64,000 bases of DNA, taken from NCBI GenBank assembly GCA_016801885.1, contig CM028888.1, forward strand, positions 13,067,170 to 13,131,169, given 5' to 3'. The translations under genes and the position numbers were made by a program. Positions 63,317 to 64,000 of this stretch are shown piece by piece (within the stretch, counting starts at the first letter, position 1; each line of letters starts with the position of its first letter). The notes under the pieces were generated by a model. That model searched no databases. It saw only the letters and a list, made by a program, of their open reading frames with translations, and was not told the origin of the DNA. The stretch comes from Toxotes chatareus (taxonomy: Eukaryota > Chordata > Actinopteri > Toxotidae).

Positions 63317-64000
63317 ACACAAATACACACACTCTCTCTCTCCATGTGTAACATTTATAATTTCATGCATATGTTGAACTACGCAGTCCTACAAATTACA
63401 GCTGTTTGCCGTGCATCACCTCCAAAGGATGACAGCAGAATGAAGACAAACAAAGCATGACGAGCAAAATGAAGTATACTGTACATAGGTAATGACTTCA
63501 ATTAAACGCTGAAATAGAGGTGCACCAAAATTATCCCCCGTTGTCCTCTTTTTTTTTTTTTGAGACTGTCCTACTTCACTGACCTGGTAAATGCGACATG
63601 TCTGCACAGAAAGAAAAACCCTAGTGATGCTGCATTTTTCATTTTCTTCGTAGATTTAAGTGGACAGTTGTGATGGATTTGGGATACAGTTAAGGTTTGC
63701 AGCTGAAATAAAGAGTTTTCACACTTGACGTTTGTCAACACTTGACGTTTGCCAATACCTACAATTTGAAAAAACTGTCAAAACATATAAGTTAGCTATT
63801 GTTAAAGGAATCACCCCCTGTCTATTCTGCAGAGGTCCCTTTTGTTTAGACTGATCCTAAATCAGTCTGACCATATCAGCCACACAAGAATTCACATACT
63901 TTTTTCACCTTTGTAAACCTGGCAGATGTGGACATTAAGGAGTTCCATCTGCAGCAACCAAGTACCTTGTGTGTCCTGCATCTGACAGTGTGTCCTCTAG
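62436..64000 (-). other. nrg2: nrg2 intron upstream of the Ig exons (partial)
   Basis: Runs to the window edge. It contains a (TC)15 run at 63,281-63,310, CA-rich sequence at 63,140-63,175, and a two-copy 16-bp direct repeat cacttgacgtttg(t/c)caa at 63,722-63,754. No further nrg2 exon or other gene was recognised. Confidence 0.6.
63281..63310. repeat. (TC)15 microsatellite
   Basis: A perfect TC run of 30 bp in the partial nrg2 intron, followed 10-20 bp on by CA and CT units. Confidence 0.95.

Overview
The window is vertebrate nuclear DNA, most likely from a ray-finned (teleost) fish. All three genes have GT-AG introns, the exon phases close exactly, there are long CA/TG/CT microsatellites, and the interspersed repeats resemble families that are common in percomorph fishes. 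No prokaryotic gene, CRISPR array, rRNA gene or tRNA gene was recognised.

Layout. (1) Positions 1-9,050, plus strand: 19 coding exons of muscle-type glycogen phosphorylase (pygm). Its first coding exon, which should carry the start codon and the regulatory phospho-serine, lies left of the window. (2) Positions 9,050-17,300: intergenic DNA with a decayed Tc1-like element and a decayed LINE fragment. (3) Positions 17,565-21,279, plus strand: a complete ten-exon organic anion transporter of the SLC22A6/A8 (OAT) type, 562 residues, probably with a small intron in its 5' UTR. (4) Positions 23,630-62,435, minus strand: the 3' part of a neuregulin-2 gene (nrg2). It runs from the two exons of the Ig domain through the alternative EGF exons, a 24-nt micro-exon, the transmembrane exon and four cytoplasmic exons to a roughly 2.5-kb 3' UTR. 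The N-terminal exon or exons lie right of the window. slc22 and nrg2 are convergent, with about 1.9 kb between their transcript ends.

The three genes do not form a pathway: one mobilises glycogen in muscle, one moves organic anions across the plasma membrane, and one is an ErbB-receptor ligand. What links them is position. PYGM and SLC22A6 are on human 11q12-13, whereas NRG2 is on 5q31, so the block records a fish-specific or ancestral linkage.

I found no new gene system. The points most worth a second look are in the nrg2 splicing architecture. The alpha- and beta-type EGF exons have identical phases and lie only 419 bp apart, with an extreme polypyrimidine tract feeding the beta acceptor. 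A 90-bp CA/TG microsatellite sits 36 bp from the acceptor of the transmembrane exon, which otherwise lacks a normal polypyrimidine tract. Exon joins were worked out by hand from splice motifs, phase and recalled family sequences; no alignment or transcript data were available.
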